From positions 1 to 64,000 of the forward strand of contig JADJOX010000007.1 of assembly GCA_016713565.1 (NCBI GenBank): a stretch of DNA of 64,000 nt, given 5' to 3'. Within the stretch, counting starts at the first letter, position 1; the number at the start of each line of letters is the position of its first letter. Shown piece after piece: positions 18,780-28,564 of the stretch. The position numbers and the translations under genes were made by a program. Under the pieces are notes generated by a model. The model was not told the DNA's origin and ran no database searches. It saw nothing but the letters and a program-made list of their open reading frames with translations. Source of the DNA: Ignavibacteriota bacterium (GTDB lineage Bacteria; Bacteroidota; Ignavibacteria; Ignavibacteriales; Melioribacteraceae).

Positions 18780-18951
18780 AAATATTTTTCTCAAAATTAA
18801 TAAAATTGATAAATTACCTTTTTTTCGAGGTATTCAATACAAAATAATTTGTTAATGTGCTTGCTGTGAATCACAACATAATATTTGGTTTTATGTTTAT
18901 TTGAGCACATAATCTTTAAAATTTTAATTAAAAAAAACAAAGAAGTGATTT
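18780..18951. promoter_or_regulatory. Gap before the export genes
   Basis: 172 AT-rich bases upstream of the export protein gene. This is the longest gap within the plus-strand locus, and it may carry a separate promoter for the export and assembly genes. TATGTTTATTTGAGCACAT at about 18892-18911 is a weak imperfect palindrome. No good -35/-10 pair and no terminator with a T-run was found. Confidence 0.3.
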
Positions 18952-19551
18952 ATGAAAATGTCTAAAATCGCAATAATATTCTTAATTACGTCGCTGCAAT
19001 TTTTTGCTCAAAATTTGAAGCCTGGCGATGGCGTTAGAATTAATTTTTACAATATAAATGAGAGTATTTCAGGTGATTATTTTATTCAAGATAACGGGAA
19101 TATTCAACTTCCTTATTTAGGAATATTAAATGCTGTTAATTGCGATTTCAGTTTGCTCAGAAATGAAATTTACGAGAAATATTCGGAAATATACAGAAAT
19201 CCGGAATTAAGTATTCAGCCGCTTTACAGAGTTGATGTATTGGGTGAAGTTGGAAAACCTGGAGTTTATTATTTAACGGGTTTTGAAACTATTTCCGATT
19301 TATTATCAATTGCCGGCGGTGAAACAAGTGATTCTAATATTGATGAACTTTCCATCATCCGAAATGATTCTCAAATGGAAATTGATATGGAAAAATTTCT
19401 ATTGGGAAAAAATAATTTAGCTGATATAGGAATAGAATCCGGAGATAAAGTTTATGTACCTAGGAAATGGTTAGTAGGTGTCAGAGATGCATCCGTTCTT
19501 GTTTCCGGTGTAGCTGTGTTAGTCGCAATTGTTAGTTTATTTACCAGATAA
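18952..19551 (+). CDS. wza: Polysaccharide export protein, Wza-like
   Basis: A 199-residue secreted protein. An N-terminal signal peptide ends with FFAQ at about residue 20 and has no lipobox Cys, unlike E. coli Wza. It is followed by a Poly_export domain (GDGVRINFY, GDYFIQDNGNIQLPYLG, about residues 25-85). A SLBB domain follows, VDVLGEVGKPGVYYLTGFET (about 100-160). A hydrophobic segment near the C-terminus, ASVLVSGVAVLVAIVSLF, may be a membrane anchor. It probably forms the outer-membrane or periplasmic export channel for the polymer made by this locus. It is shorter than Wza (about 380 residues) and resembles the short export proteins of Bacteroidota. The co-polymerase gene follows after 24 bases. 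Confidence 0.82.
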   Translation: MKMSKIAIIFLITSLQFFAQNLKPGDGVRINFYNINESISGDYFIQDNGNIQLPYLGILNAVNCDFSLLRNEIYEKYSEIYRNPELSIQPLYRVDVLGEVGKPGVYYLTGFETISDLLSIAGGETSDSNIDELSIIRNDSQMEIDMEKFLLGKNNLADIGIESGDKVYVPRKWLVGVRDASVLVSGVAVLVAIVSLFTR

Positions 19552-19575
19552 GAATTTTGATACAAGGATTATAAA

Positions 19576-21993
19576 ATGAGTAGAAATAAATACGTTAGAA
19601 AAACTGAGATCTCATTAAAAGAAATCTTTAGAATATTGAAACAGCGGAAATGGACAGTAATTGCCTTTGTTCTGCTTTCAGTTGCAGCTGCATTAATATA
19701 TAATACTTTTAAAAGTCCTGTTTATCTAAGTTCAGTAATATTAAAAAAAGAAATGTTTGCCGATGAAAATGATAATGACATAATTAAAACCATTCTTAGC
19801 GGCAGAACTCAAGACGAACTAGAAACAGAAATGCAGTTGGTACAAACTCGCCAAGTTTTAAATTCAGTTATCGAAAAACTGTCGTTAAATATTGTAATAA
19901 AAAAGATTGTTGAACAGGACGGAACGGTAACCATAATTGATCTGCCTTTGAAAGAATATCAGCATAATTACGAAATAAAGGAATACCCTACTTCATTTCC
20001 AAAAATAAATAATTTAAGTTTAGGTTTAAATACAACAGAAAATGAATTCATAATTCTCTCTAAGAAGAATAATACTTTGGATGTACTGAATAAGTATCGA
20101 GAAAGTGTATCAACTGATGGTAAAAGATATTCTAATTTATCATATCCGGAATGGAAATTAAATATAGATTGGGCACAAAACACTTTTGGTTCCGAAATTC
20201 ACTTTGAAACTTTGGATTATCACGAAGTACTGGATAACTTAATTGAAAATATATCAACTGAAAAGAAAATAAAAACAAATATTTTTGAGTTGATCGTAAA
20301 ATCAAATTATCCATATACAACTAAAGAGTTGGCAAATACCCTTTCCAATGAATATATTCAAAGCCGCGGTGATCTTCAGAAAGACAATATTAAAAATTCA
20401 TTTACATTTATTGATGAAAGATTAAAGGACGTTTCACAAAATCTTGAAACTTCTGAAAATGAGCTTAAATCATTTAAATCAAGAGAAAAAATAGTTCAGA
20501 TTGACGAGCAATCAAAAAAATTAATTGAATTTTTAAGCAATTTGGAATCCGAAAAATTTAAAGCCGAATTGGAACTAGGCGCGAATAAAAATAAGTTTAG
20601 AGATATTGAAAAACAAATGGATACGGAAGGATATATTGATCAAACATATCTTACGCCGGAACAATATACATCTTTTGATTCGCCATTCCTTAACTTAATG
20701 AAAGAATTGACTAATACGGAATTAAAAAGACTTGAACTTTTACAAAGAAGAACCGAAGCACACCCCGATGTTATGTTATTGGACGAGCAAATTCAAAGAA
20801 TAAAAACTGAATTGGCAAATTACAATCAAAATACTTTAACAGCATTAAAGATCATTTCTAATACTCAAAAAAATAAATTGGAAAATATCAATAGTTTAAT
20901 TTCCAAATATTCAGTGGATTTAGGAAAACTGCCATATCAGGAAAGCATGCTCGCAGATTTAATGAGAAAAAAAGAAGCCTATGAAAAAATGTATACGCTG
21001 CTTCTTGAAAAACGCGAAGAAATGAGAGTTGCAGAACTTTCAAAACTGCAGGATATTGTTGTGCTAGACAAAGCTATTGAGCCGATAAAGCCTATTGCTC
21101 CAAATAAAAAATTAAATTTATTATTAGCCGGATTATTTGGTATTTTATTGGGAATAGTATCTTCTATCCTTATTCATTTCAATGATAAAAAGATCAATAA
21201 TGTTTCGGATATTGAAAGAGAATTCAATTTTCCAATTTTAAGTGTTATTCCTCCTTACGATAAAGAATTGAAAAATTCGATAAATACAACGGATAAAGTC
21301 AGCGATAAATTTGTAACAATGATGGAAGAAAGATTCAGATTTAAAGAAGCATATAGAACTCTTGAAACCAAATTAAGTGCAAAAATTGCTGGTCGTCCAA
21401 AAAAAGTTATGATTACAAGTTGTGAAGAAAATGCGGGCAAATCAACTGCTGCCGCAAATTTGGCAATTACAATCGCTCAATCGGGTAAAAAAGTTTTGTT
21501 AATTGACTGCGATATTAAAAAACCAAGTATCTCAACTTTATTCGGTCTGCCTAAATTTTCATCCGGTTTGATTGATTTCTTAACCGAAAAAACTGAAACA
21601 CCGAATATTTATAAACCAATTAAATTAACAACAAATTCAAATTTGCTAATGAACATTGATGTTCTGCCAACGGGTGTTTTTTCAAATGTTTCGGGAGAAA
21701 TTTTGGCTTCGGATAAAATGAAGCAGTTATTAAGCAATTTGGATTTTTACGATTTTGTTATACTAGACACTCCGCCTATTACTAGATTATCCGATGCTTT
21801 ATCACTTGGACGAATTGTAAAAGATACTGTTTTGGTAATAAGATCCGGACAAACTGAAAAGGAAAGTGTAAGCTGGGCAATGAGCGAATTGCAAACGGCG
21901 GATATTAATTTCTTAGGAACTTTAGTAAATGACTGCGAAGTAAGTGACAGCAGTTTAAAATATCAATATGGATACAATTACGGAAAATCATAA
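19576..21993 (+). CDS. wzc: Polysaccharide co-polymerase / bacterial tyrosine kinase (Wzc-like)
   Basis: An 805-residue inner-membrane protein. The N-terminal Wzz domain starts with a membrane helix at about residues 29-49, continues through a long periplasmic coiled coil (about 270-470), and ends with a second helix at about 513-535. The cytoplasmic kinase domain has Walker A TSCEENAGKST near residue 616, Walker A-prime LLIDCDIKKP near 641 and Walker B FVILDTPPI near 727. The A-prime motif has Lys where many BY-kinases have Arg. The C-terminus YQYGYNYGKS is a compact Tyr cluster, the expected autophosphorylation tail. It controls polymer length and export together with Wza. The stop overlaps the reading frame of the next gene by 26 bases. 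Confidence 0.88.
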   Translation: MSRNKYVRKTEISLKEIFRILKQRKWTVIAFVLLSVAAALIYNTFKSPVYLSSVILKKEMFADENDNDIIKTILSGRTQDELETEMQLVQTRQVLNSVIEKLSLNIVIKKIVEQDGTVTIIDLPLKEYQHNYEIKEYPTSFPKINNLSLGLNTTENEFIILSKKNNTLDVLNKYRESVSTDGKRYSNLSYPEWKLNIDWAQNTFGSEIHFETLDYHEVLDNLIENISTEKKIKTNIFELIVKSNYPYTTKELANTLSNEYIQSRGDLQKDNIKNSFTFIDERLKDVSQNLETSENELKSFKSREKIVQIDEQSKKLIEFLSNLESEKFKAELELGANKNKFRDIEKQMDTEGYIDQTYLTPEQYTSFDSPFLNLMKELTNTELKRLELLQRRTEAHPDVMLLDEQIQRIKTELANYNQNTLTALKIISNTQKNKLENINSLISKYSVDLGKLPYQESMLADLMRKKEAYEKMYTLLLEKREEMRVAELSKLQDIVVLDKAIEPIKPIAPNKKLNLLLAGLFGILLGIVSSILIHFNDKKINNVSDIEREFNFPILSVIPPYDKELKNSINTTDKVSDKFVTMMEERFRFKEAYRTLETKLSAKIAGRPKKVMITSCEENAGKSTAAANLAITIAQSGKKVLLIDCDIKKPSISTLFGLPKFSSGLIDFLTEKTETPNIYKPIKLTTNSNLLMNIDVLPTGVFSNVSGEILASDKMKQLLSNLDFYDFVILDTPPITRLSDALSLGRIVKDTVLVIRSGQTEKESVSWAMSELQTADINFLGTLVNDCEVSDSSLKYQYGYNYGKS

Positions 21994-23425
21994 TGCCGCA
22001 GTGCTGAATATGCAAACAAAAGAAAAAATTAAAATAACGTTGATTTTATTTGCTTCTTTTCTACTTTTTTACGCTCTGCAAATTCCATATTATACATCAA
22101 AACCGGATGTAATTGTTTTTGCAATCAGGTCCTTGGCAGAAAAACCAATTACTGAATTTGCATATTTGCCTCAAAATACACTTTTGAGCGGAAAAGCTTT
22201 GCCAAATTATCACTTGGGTCACACATTAATATTATGGCTTGTTTATCAAGTAGTTCCTTTAGATTACTCTGCAACTATTTGGACATCAGGATTTATCTCT
22301 TCTATAAGCGGAGCTTTAATTGTTGTGTTTACTTTTTTTATCTGGCTTAATCTCGGCTTTAACAAGTTTAAGGCGATTACTATAGCAATAGTTGTCGGAT
22401 TGATACCGAGTTTTTGGGAACAGTCAATAATCGGCGAAGTATACGCGCTTCAATTCCTTTTTATTTTACTGTTTATATATTCATTTTTAAAAAATCACAT
22501 TTTATTATCATCTATATTTTTTGCATATGCAAATTTAGTATCGCCGCTTTCTGGCTTGGCATTTGGATTAATTTTCTTAAAAGGAATGAATAAACAAAAT
22601 ATAATAAAGGCGTTGTTTGTCGGTGCTTTTGCCGTAATTATTTACAGTGCGGTTTATACCTTAATTGGAGCAAATTTATTTGATTTATTCAGCCCGCTTT
22701 CAACAGAGCAAGAAGGAAGAGGAGTAATATATAGAGCGATTGTATTGATATTATTTATAATACTGAATTTCAATTTCTTTCTATTTTACTTAGTAAGAGG
22801 AATGATCAAAAGTATAAAAGATTATAAATTTATTACGTCCGTCTTAATCTTTGCGACTATACCTCAATTACTTTTAATTTTTGCGGGTTCAACGTTTTTT
22901 ATAGAAATGGGAAGTTTTCAACTTCCGGTTTTTTGGGCTCTCGCGTTTCCGCTTGGATATTACATTTCAACTATAAAAATTAACAAATACTATTTTGCTC
23001 CTGCATTGATAATTGCAATGGCACTATCTTATTCATTATGGATAAGACCGAATTATGTGATTGGTAAAGAAAGAGAAGATGCTGGGAAATGGCTTAGAAT
23101 AAATAACTTTGATAATATTTCAGTTATTGGTCCATGGAGCGTAGGAATAAGTGTTGTCAAAGGCAGAGACGGAAGTAATTTAAATGCTTTTAAGAATAAT
23201 TATATTGAAAAATCATGCCCACATAATGAAGATATTATAAAGACTAAAAAAGAAAAATTAATAATTGCAAGCGCAAAAAAAATTCACTTAAGAGTTGCAC
23301 TTAGCAAACTGCACTTATCAGGTTTACAAATTGAGAATTACGATCCTTCTTTAGAAATTAATATAGGAAGTATAAAAAAAATATATGAAAACGAATCTGT
23401 TATTTTATATAAATGGGAAAAGTGA
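21968..23425 (+). CDS. Multi-pass membrane protein, probable lipid-linked glycosyltransferase (PMT/DUF2723-like)
   Basis: A 485-residue integral membrane protein with about ten predicted hydrophobic segments from residue 20 to 375, then a soluble C-terminal domain of about 110 residues. The early loop DVIVFAIRSLAEKPIT followed by NYHLGHTLILWLVYQVVP resembles the first periplasmic loop of protein O-mannosyltransferase-like (GT-C) proteins, which carry an Asp needed for catalysis. No closer family was recognised. The first ATG overlaps the end of the kinase gene by 26 bases. An ATG at 22010, just after that stop, is an alternative that loses nothing conserved. It is likely to act at the periplasmic face on a lipid-linked sugar, but this is inference from topology and context. 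Confidence 0.6.
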   Translation: MDTITENHNAAVLNMQTKEKIKITLILFASFLLFYALQIPYYTSKPDVIVFAIRSLAEKPITEFAYLPQNTLLSGKALPNYHLGHTLILWLVYQVVPLDYSATIWTSGFISSISGALIVVFTFFIWLNLGFNKFKAITIAIVVGLIPSFWEQSIIGEVYALQFLFILLFIYSFLKNHILLSSIFFAYANLVSPLSGLAFGLIFLKGMNKQNIIKALFVGAFAVIIYSAVYTLIGANLFDLFSPLSTEQEGRGVIYRAIVLILFIILNFNFFLFYLVRGMIKSIKDYKFITSVLIFATIPQLLLIFAGSTFFIEMGSFQLPVFWALAFPLGYYISTIKINKYYFAPALIIAMALSYSLWIRPNYVIGKEREDAGKWLRINNFDNISVIGPWSVGISVVKGRDGSNLNAFKNNYIEKSCPHNEDIIKTKKEKLIIASAKKIHLRVALSKLHLSGLQIENYDPSLEINIGSIKKIYENESVILYKWEK

Positions 23426-23476
23426 TTTAAATCGTATCCTTTTAAATTATATACACCATATTTGTAATAATTAAAA

Positions 23477-24634
23477 ATGAATAAAATGAACAAAAAATAC
23501 TCATATAATGAAAATTCGGAGAAAATAGTATGGATTGATTTGGACAATTCTCCGCATGTTCCTTTTTTTGCGCCAATTATTACTAAACTGCAAGAAGATG
23601 GTTTCACAATAAGAATATCAGCTCGAAATTATTCACAAACAATAGAATTAGCACAATTATACGGACTAGATTTCACCGATGTTGGAAAACATTATGGAAA
23701 AAATAAATTTATTAAAGTAATTGGCTTATTTTATAGATCTCTTCAGCTTATACCGTTTGTTTTAAAGAAAAAACCAATAATCGCAATTTCGCACGGTTCA
23801 CGATCTCAAATGCTGATTGCACATTTATTTAAAATCCCAATTGTAATTTTTCTTGATTATGAATTTGTTCAAACACTGCCGTTTGTAAAACCTAAAATGA
23901 TGTTTTTCCCAAATATAATCTCAAAAGAAAGATTAGACAGTTTCAAACAGCATATTAAAACATATCCTGGAATTAAAGAAGATATTTATGTGCCTGGTTT
24001 TAAGCCGGACGAATCAATAAAAAAGTTATTTACATTCAGTCAAAATACAATAACTGTAATTTTAAGACCGCCTGCTCATGAAGCACATTATCATAATCAT
24101 GAAAGTGATAAACTCTTTGAAAGCGTAATTGATTTATTAGTAAATGTAGGAAATGTTCAAACAATAATTTTACCGAGAGACGATAAGCAAAAACAAAATA
24201 TAAAAGATCAATATTCAATTCATTTTGAAACATTAAAATTGCAAATTCCCGAAGATGTTGTTGACGCGCTAAATTTAATGTGGTATTCCGATTTAGTTAT
24301 TAGCGGCGGTGGAACTATGAATAGAGAAGCTGCTGCATTGGGTGTCCCTGTTTACAGCATATTCAGAGGTAAGATTGGCGATGTGGATAAATATCTTTCA
24401 GCAAATGGAAGACTTACTTTGATTGAAAATATTGATGATGTAAAATCTAAAATAAGATTGAAAAAAAGAGTAAAACCAAATAAACCGGTGAATATTAATT
24501 CATTGGCGCTTCATTCAATTGTAAATGATCTAGAATCTCTCGTTAATGAAATTACAGGTGAAACAAAAAATGTTTCGGCAAATGAGCATAATGAACAAAT
24601 ATTTTCAATTCACAAAAAACACAAAGCAAAATAA
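23477..24634 (+). CDS. DUF354 family protein, GT-B glycosyltransferase-like
   Basis: A 385-residue protein. The N-terminus reads IVWIDLDNSPHVPFFAPII, followed by ISHGSRSQMLIAHLFKIP and VISGGGTMNREAAALGVPVYS near residue 275. These are features of DUF354 proteins, which resemble the UDP-GlcNAc 2-epimerase/MurG GT-B fold. They occur often in polysaccharide and archaeal glycosylation loci, but no reaction is firmly established. No signal peptide or membrane segment is evident. The gene is translationally coupled to the next one: the downstream gene begins inside its last codons. The two may act together. Confidence 0.75.
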   Translation: MNKMNKKYSYNENSEKIVWIDLDNSPHVPFFAPIITKLQEDGFTIRISARNYSQTIELAQLYGLDFTDVGKHYGKNKFIKVIGLFYRSLQLIPFVLKKKPIIAISHGSRSQMLIAHLFKIPIVIFLDYEFVQTLPFVKPKMMFFPNIISKERLDSFKQHIKTYPGIKEDIYVPGFKPDESIKKLFTFSQNTITVILRPPAHEAHYHNHESDKLFESVIDLLVNVGNVQTIILPRDDKQKQNIKDQYSIHFETLKLQIPEDVVDALNLMWYSDLVISGGGTMNREAAALGVPVYSIFRGKIGDVDKYLSANGRLTLIENIDDVKSKIRLKKRVKPNKPVNINSLALHSIVNDLESLVNEITGETKNVSANEHNEQIFSIHKKHKAK

Positions 24635-25778
24635 TTTCCTTTCTGAAATAGTTCAAATTTCACTTAAAGGTTTGGAAGAAATGTTTCTTCCGGAAACGAA
24701 TGAATTTGCTATGACAAAATTGAAAAGTAATAATTCTATTGTTATAGAAAATTCAAACTTACGTTATACATTAATTAATTTGATCGGTCTTCAAAAGGCA
24801 CAAAGCCATGGCTTTGAAGTAAATGTTGATATACATAATATATTAAAAAATAAAATTGTTCATCTCAATTCAATTAGCAGTATTGGCGATTTAGGGCTGC
24901 TGCTTTGGGCTATTGGTTTAATATCACCGGAAAACGCAACTCCACTTTTGACAAAAATAAATTTAAATGAAGTATTAAATGAATTTAAGGATTCAAAATC
25001 AAATTATACCATGGAACTGTCCTGGTTTTTAACAGGTTTATTATTCGCTTCTACATTTAATGAGAAATTTAAGAACTCAATTGATAATCTTCCTGCAAAA
25101 GTATATCAACGAATTAGAAAAAATTACGGCGGACATGGCATATTTCAACACGAAGATAAGAATAATTTTGAAGGTAAATTAAGAGCAAATATTGGAACAT
25201 TGGCTGATCAGTTATATTCTATTTATGCATTATCACTTTTTTCACAGCAAATGAACAATGAGGAAGCTTTGCTTATCGCAAAAGAATGTTCGGAAAAAAT
25301 TTGCGAACATCAAGGAAAAAACGGTGAATGGAAATGGCAATATAATTCTGAAAATGGAAAAGTAATCAATAATTTCCCAATCCATTCAGTTCATCAACTT
25401 GCTCTTGCGCCTATGGCATTGTTTTCTATTCAAATGACATCTGGGATTGATTTTTCCGAAAATATTTTAAAAAGTATAAACTGGTTATGCGAAAATCCAA
25501 AATTACAAAAACAAATAGTAGATAGTAAAAATAACGTTATTTGGAATAAAGTTGCACCGGTTTTCAATAATAAACTTAATTCAATTTTTAATTTTCTTAA
25601 ATTTTATTCCTTTGGAAAATATATTAATCCAAAAGTTGAATATGTGTGCAGCTCTTATGATTTTGGCTGGATTTTATATACTTTTGCCGGCAGAATACAT
25701 TTGGAAAATAAAAATATTGAAAAAAAAATTAATAGCAATGCACAAGTTTTTGAAATTATAGATTTTAGTACGCAATAA
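24591..25778 (+). CDS. Conserved uncharacterised protein, likely alpha/alpha toroid fold
   Basis: About 395 residues from the ATG at 24591. An ATG at 24582 is equally possible, and one at 24546 would give a much longer overlap. I do not recognise a functional family. Helical repeats with regularly spaced segments (IGDLGLLLWAIGLI, MELSWFLTGLLFAS, TLADQLYSIYALSLFS) suggest an alpha/alpha toroid like those of terpene cyclases and glycan-acting enzymes. The most conserved-looking block is GEWKWQYNSENGKV, then PIHSVHQLALAPMALF and later VIWNKV and SSYDFGWILYTFAGR. From memory, related proteins lie next to glycosyltransferases in other phyla. There is no signal peptide. The start overlaps the DUF354 gene by 44 bases and the flippase starts 1 base after its stop. 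Confidence 0.65.
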   Translation: MNKYFQFTKNTKQNNFLSEIVQISLKGLEEMFLPETNEFAMTKLKSNNSIVIENSNLRYTLINLIGLQKAQSHGFEVNVDIHNILKNKIVHLNSISSIGDLGLLLWAIGLISPENATPLLTKINLNEVLNEFKDSKSNYTMELSWFLTGLLFASTFNEKFKNSIDNLPAKVYQRIRKNYGGHGIFQHEDKNNFEGKLRANIGTLADQLYSIYALSLFSQQMNNEEALLIAKECSEKICEHQGKNGEWKWQYNSENGKVINNFPIHSVHQLALAPMALFSIQMTSGIDFSENILKSINWLCENPKLQKQIVDSKNNVIWNKVAPVFNNKLNSIFNFLKFYSFGKYINPKVEYVCSSYDFGWILYTFAGRIHLENKNIEKKINSNAQVFEIIDFSTQ

Positions 25779-25779
25779 A

Positions 25780-27243
25780 ATGAAATTAAAATCATTCAGC
25801 CAAAATACGCTTTATTATGCCATTGGAATTATTATTATCCGGTTTACTACGTTTTTGTTGATTCCACTGTATACCGAATTTTTATCAAAGGAGGATTACG
25901 GTTTATTAGCTACTTTGCTTTTTACAACAGAAATAATTATAACAATAAATGACGTTGGAATGCGCTCCGCGTTCATGCGGTTTTTTTCCGAATATCAGTC
26001 AAGTAATAAGTTAAATGATTTAATTGGCAGCTCTACTTTTATTAATATTGTTGTTGGTATTTTATTACTTGGTATTTCATTTTTTATTCCCGCTTCTTAT
26101 CTATCAAAATTATTTCAAGTTGAAGTTTTGGAAAATGTAATTATTCTAACAATATTAGTCGGTATTTTTAGAACTCTAAGTTTAAATATTCTGTCATACT
26201 TTAGAGCTAAAAATCAGGGCGTCAATTACATGATTATTAGCATTGTTTCATCTGTACTTTTGATAATTTCCACTTGGATTGTTTTAAAATATTTCGATTG
26301 GGGAATTAACGGCGTATTATTCGCTCAAATTTTCACATATAGTTTATCCTGGCTGTTTGTTCTGGTTTGGATTATAATCAAAGACGGTTTGAAAATTACA
26401 TCGCATACTTCCAAATTATTATTCAAATTCGGTTATCCATTGATATTGGCAACTTCTGGAACAATGCTGGTAAATACATCAGGCAATTATTTTTTAGGAG
26501 CTTTTAGAAGTCTTGAAAACGTTGCCGTTTTGGCTGTTGCTTACAAAGTTGCATCAATTGGAATCATGGTCTTAATCGCCCCTTTCCAATTAGCTTACGA
26601 ACCATATGTGTTTAATAATAAAAATAATCCCGAATTAAAGAATATTATTTCCAAAATTATTACTTTTATTTCACTTGCATACTTGTTGGTTGGTATTTTA
26701 ATTTTATATGTATTTAAATATTTGATGAACATAATCGGCAACGGCGGTTATTCAGACGCTTATGTTTTGGTCATTTTCCTTCTTCCCGGTTTGGGATTTA
26801 CAGCTTTAAATTATATCGGTCAATCTCAAATTCACTTGAAAAACAAAACCAAAACAACGGGATTCATTTCTTTCATTGTAACAATAATCAGCATAATAAT
26901 TACTTATTTCTCTACAAAATTTTATGGAAGTTTCGGCACAGCTTTCGGGATAAATACTTATTTAATAATTTCAGGTTTTGCTTTATTTTATTATGGTAAT
27001 AAAGAATTTAGAATTAGTGTCGATTTAAAAAGAATTAATATTATTTTAATTGTTGGATTGCTTGTATTAACGGCGTTTTATTTTTTGAGTTTTCAAAGTT
27101 ATTTAGTTTTTTATATGATTTCAACAATATTAATTGTTTTCGTTTTGCTTGGATTTTTGTTCAGCAAGTTTTTATTGAATAATGAAAAAGAATTACTTCT
27201 AAATGGTTTTAATAAAATTTTAAAATCCGTAAAATTGAGATAA
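25780..27243 (+). CDS. wzx: Oligosaccharide flippase (Wzx-like)
   Basis: A 487-residue polytopic membrane protein of the MOP exporter superfamily. It starts with NTLYYAIGIIIIRFTTFLLI and PLYTEFLSKEDYG, the typical first helix and loop of Wzx flippases. About fourteen hydrophobic segments follow, including FGYPLILATSGTMLVNTSG in the centre. It should move lipid-linked repeat units from the inner to the outer face of the cytoplasmic membrane. It begins 1 base after the toroid protein and ends 2 bases before the polymerase gene, so the three are tightly coupled. It is complete, in contrast to the decayed flippase at 1370-2525. Confidence 0.88.
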   Translation: MKLKSFSQNTLYYAIGIIIIRFTTFLLIPLYTEFLSKEDYGLLATLLFTTEIIITINDVGMRSAFMRFFSEYQSSNKLNDLIGSSTFINIVVGILLLGISFFIPASYLSKLFQVEVLENVIILTILVGIFRTLSLNILSYFRAKNQGVNYMIISIVSSVLLIISTWIVLKYFDWGINGVLFAQIFTYSLSWLFVLVWIIIKDGLKITSHTSKLLFKFGYPLILATSGTMLVNTSGNYFLGAFRSLENVAVLAVAYKVASIGIMVLIAPFQLAYEPYVFNNKNNPELKNIISKIITFISLAYLLVGILILYVFKYLMNIIGNGGYSDAYVLVIFLLPGLGFTALNYIGQSQIHLKNKTKTTGFISFIVTIISIIITYFSTKFYGSFGTAFGINTYLIISGFALFYYGNKEFRISVDLKRINIILIVGLLVLTAFYFLSFQSYLVFYMISTILIVFVLLGFLFSKFLLNNEKELLLNGFNKILKSVKLR

Positions 27244-27245
27244 AA

Positions 27246-28547
27246 TTGAATCAAGATCTATACATATTTTTTGGTTTGGGAATTGGACTGATTTTAGGTT
27301 CAGCACTATTTTTATTATGGTTGAAAAATTTTGAAATAGCAGTTTTCTTTTTTGCTCTTACTCCACTTATTTCCGCAATTTTCTTTGATAATTTGCCTCA
27401 AGAAAATGTTGTAATGGATGATGCAACTATTGGAATTGGAGGTACTCTACGTGCTGCAACACTAATATTGTTAGGCATCGCAGGAATAATTAAATTTTCA
27501 CTAAATATCCCTAAAAATAAACTTAAAGTACCAGTCCATTTTATTTTATTGAGCATTTTTTTGTTTTTCTCTTTTTCTTCTACAATATATTCCCTAGATC
27601 AAAAATTTACTTTAATAAGGTCGGGATTGTTGTTTGCGGTTTTTTGTTTTTTATTAGGTTTGAATGTTTGGATGCAGGAAAATGGTAATTTAAAGAAGGC
27701 TATGAACTCATTGTTCGTGCTTGCTTCAATAATTATTTTGGCAACATTAGCCGGAACAGTTGCAGTTCCTTCTAGAGTTTGGTGGTGGAAACTACCAAGA
27801 CTAGTCGGTTTATGGGAACATCCGAACACTTTCGGTTCATTCTGTATGTTGACTTATCCAATTTTACTTTGGAAATTTTATACAATAAAGTCTAAAAATA
27901 AATACTTTATTTTACTACTTATTTTTATCAATATGGGTTTACATATTCTTACCGGATCAAGAACAACATTACTTGCTTCATCGGCAGGAGTTTTAGTGTG
28001 GCTTTTATTAGAAAAAAATTGGGTTAAATTATTTTCTTTGGGTATTGCGCTTGGAATTTTTCTAGTTTCATTGTTGTATTTTGCCCCGTCAAGTTTCAAA
28101 AGAAATGAAACATCCGAAATAACAGATTTAAGTTCTAGAGAGGATATTTGGAAAAGTGCCGAAATTTTTATCAAAGAAAAACCTATATTTGGTTATGGAT
28201 ATGGAGTTGAAGGTAAAATATTCCAAGATGAACTGAAAGTTGATTTGGAAGGAAGTTTTATTGAGAGAAATGTTAGACAATCTCTTCATAACGGTTATTT
28301 ATCATTATTGGTCGGCGTTGGAATTGTTGGACTTATATTATGGTTATTAACCTTAACATTTCCTTTTATATTTTCAATAACAAGCGTGTTTTCACCTGAA
28401 AAAGCTTACGCATATTTTACTTTTGTAACTGTCATAATAACAAATTTTGTAGAGTCTGCATTAACTGGTTATAGCCTGCCCAGCGATATATTTTATTGGC
28501 TGGCATGGACAATTTTAGGTTCCATTTTGGTCAAGAATTCAAAATAA
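27246..28547 (+). CDS. wzy: O-antigen ligase / polymerase (Wzy-like)
   Basis: A 433-residue integral membrane protein with about eleven hydrophobic segments. Family motifs are visible in order: WEHPNTFGSFCML (HxNxxG), ILTGSRTTLLASSAG, SREDIWKSAEIFIKEKPIFG with GYGYG, and SLHNGYLSLLVGVGIVGLI. These define the Wzy_C/O-antigen ligase superfamily; ligase and polymerase cannot be told apart by sequence. Because it follows a flippase and a co-polymerase, polymerase is the better guess. The start is TTG at 27246, 2 bases after the flippase stop. The intact motifs contrast with the broken copy at 71-1365. Confidence 0.85.
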   Translation: MNQDLYIFFGLGIGLILGSALFLLWLKNFEIAVFFFALTPLISAIFFDNLPQENVVMDDATIGIGGTLRAATLILLGIAGIIKFSLNIPKNKLKVPVHFILLSIFLFFSFSSTIYSLDQKFTLIRSGLLFAVFCFLLGLNVWMQENGNLKKAMNSLFVLASIIILATLAGTVAVPSRVWWWKLPRLVGLWEHPNTFGSFCMLTYPILLWKFYTIKSKNKYFILLLIFINMGLHILTGSRTTLLASSAGVLVWLLLEKNWVKLFSLGIALGIFLVSLLYFAPSSFKRNETSEITDLSSREDIWKSAEIFIKEKPIFGYGYGVEGKIFQDELKVDLEGSFIERNVRQSLHNGYLSLLVGVGIVGLILWLLTLTFPFIFSITSVFSPEKAYAYFTFVTVIITNFVESALTGYSLPSDIFYWLAWTILGSILVKNSK

Positions 28548-28564
28548 ATTTAAGAAAGAATTTG

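Noticed and set aside
24546..24590. Longer start for the toroid-like protein
   Set aside because: It would overlap the DUF354 gene by 89 bases and add residues with no conservation; 24591 or 24582 is more likely.
28496..28564. Longer start for the last glycosyltransferase
   Set aside because: It overlaps the polymerase gene by 52 bases and the ATG at 28565 has a ribosome binding site.
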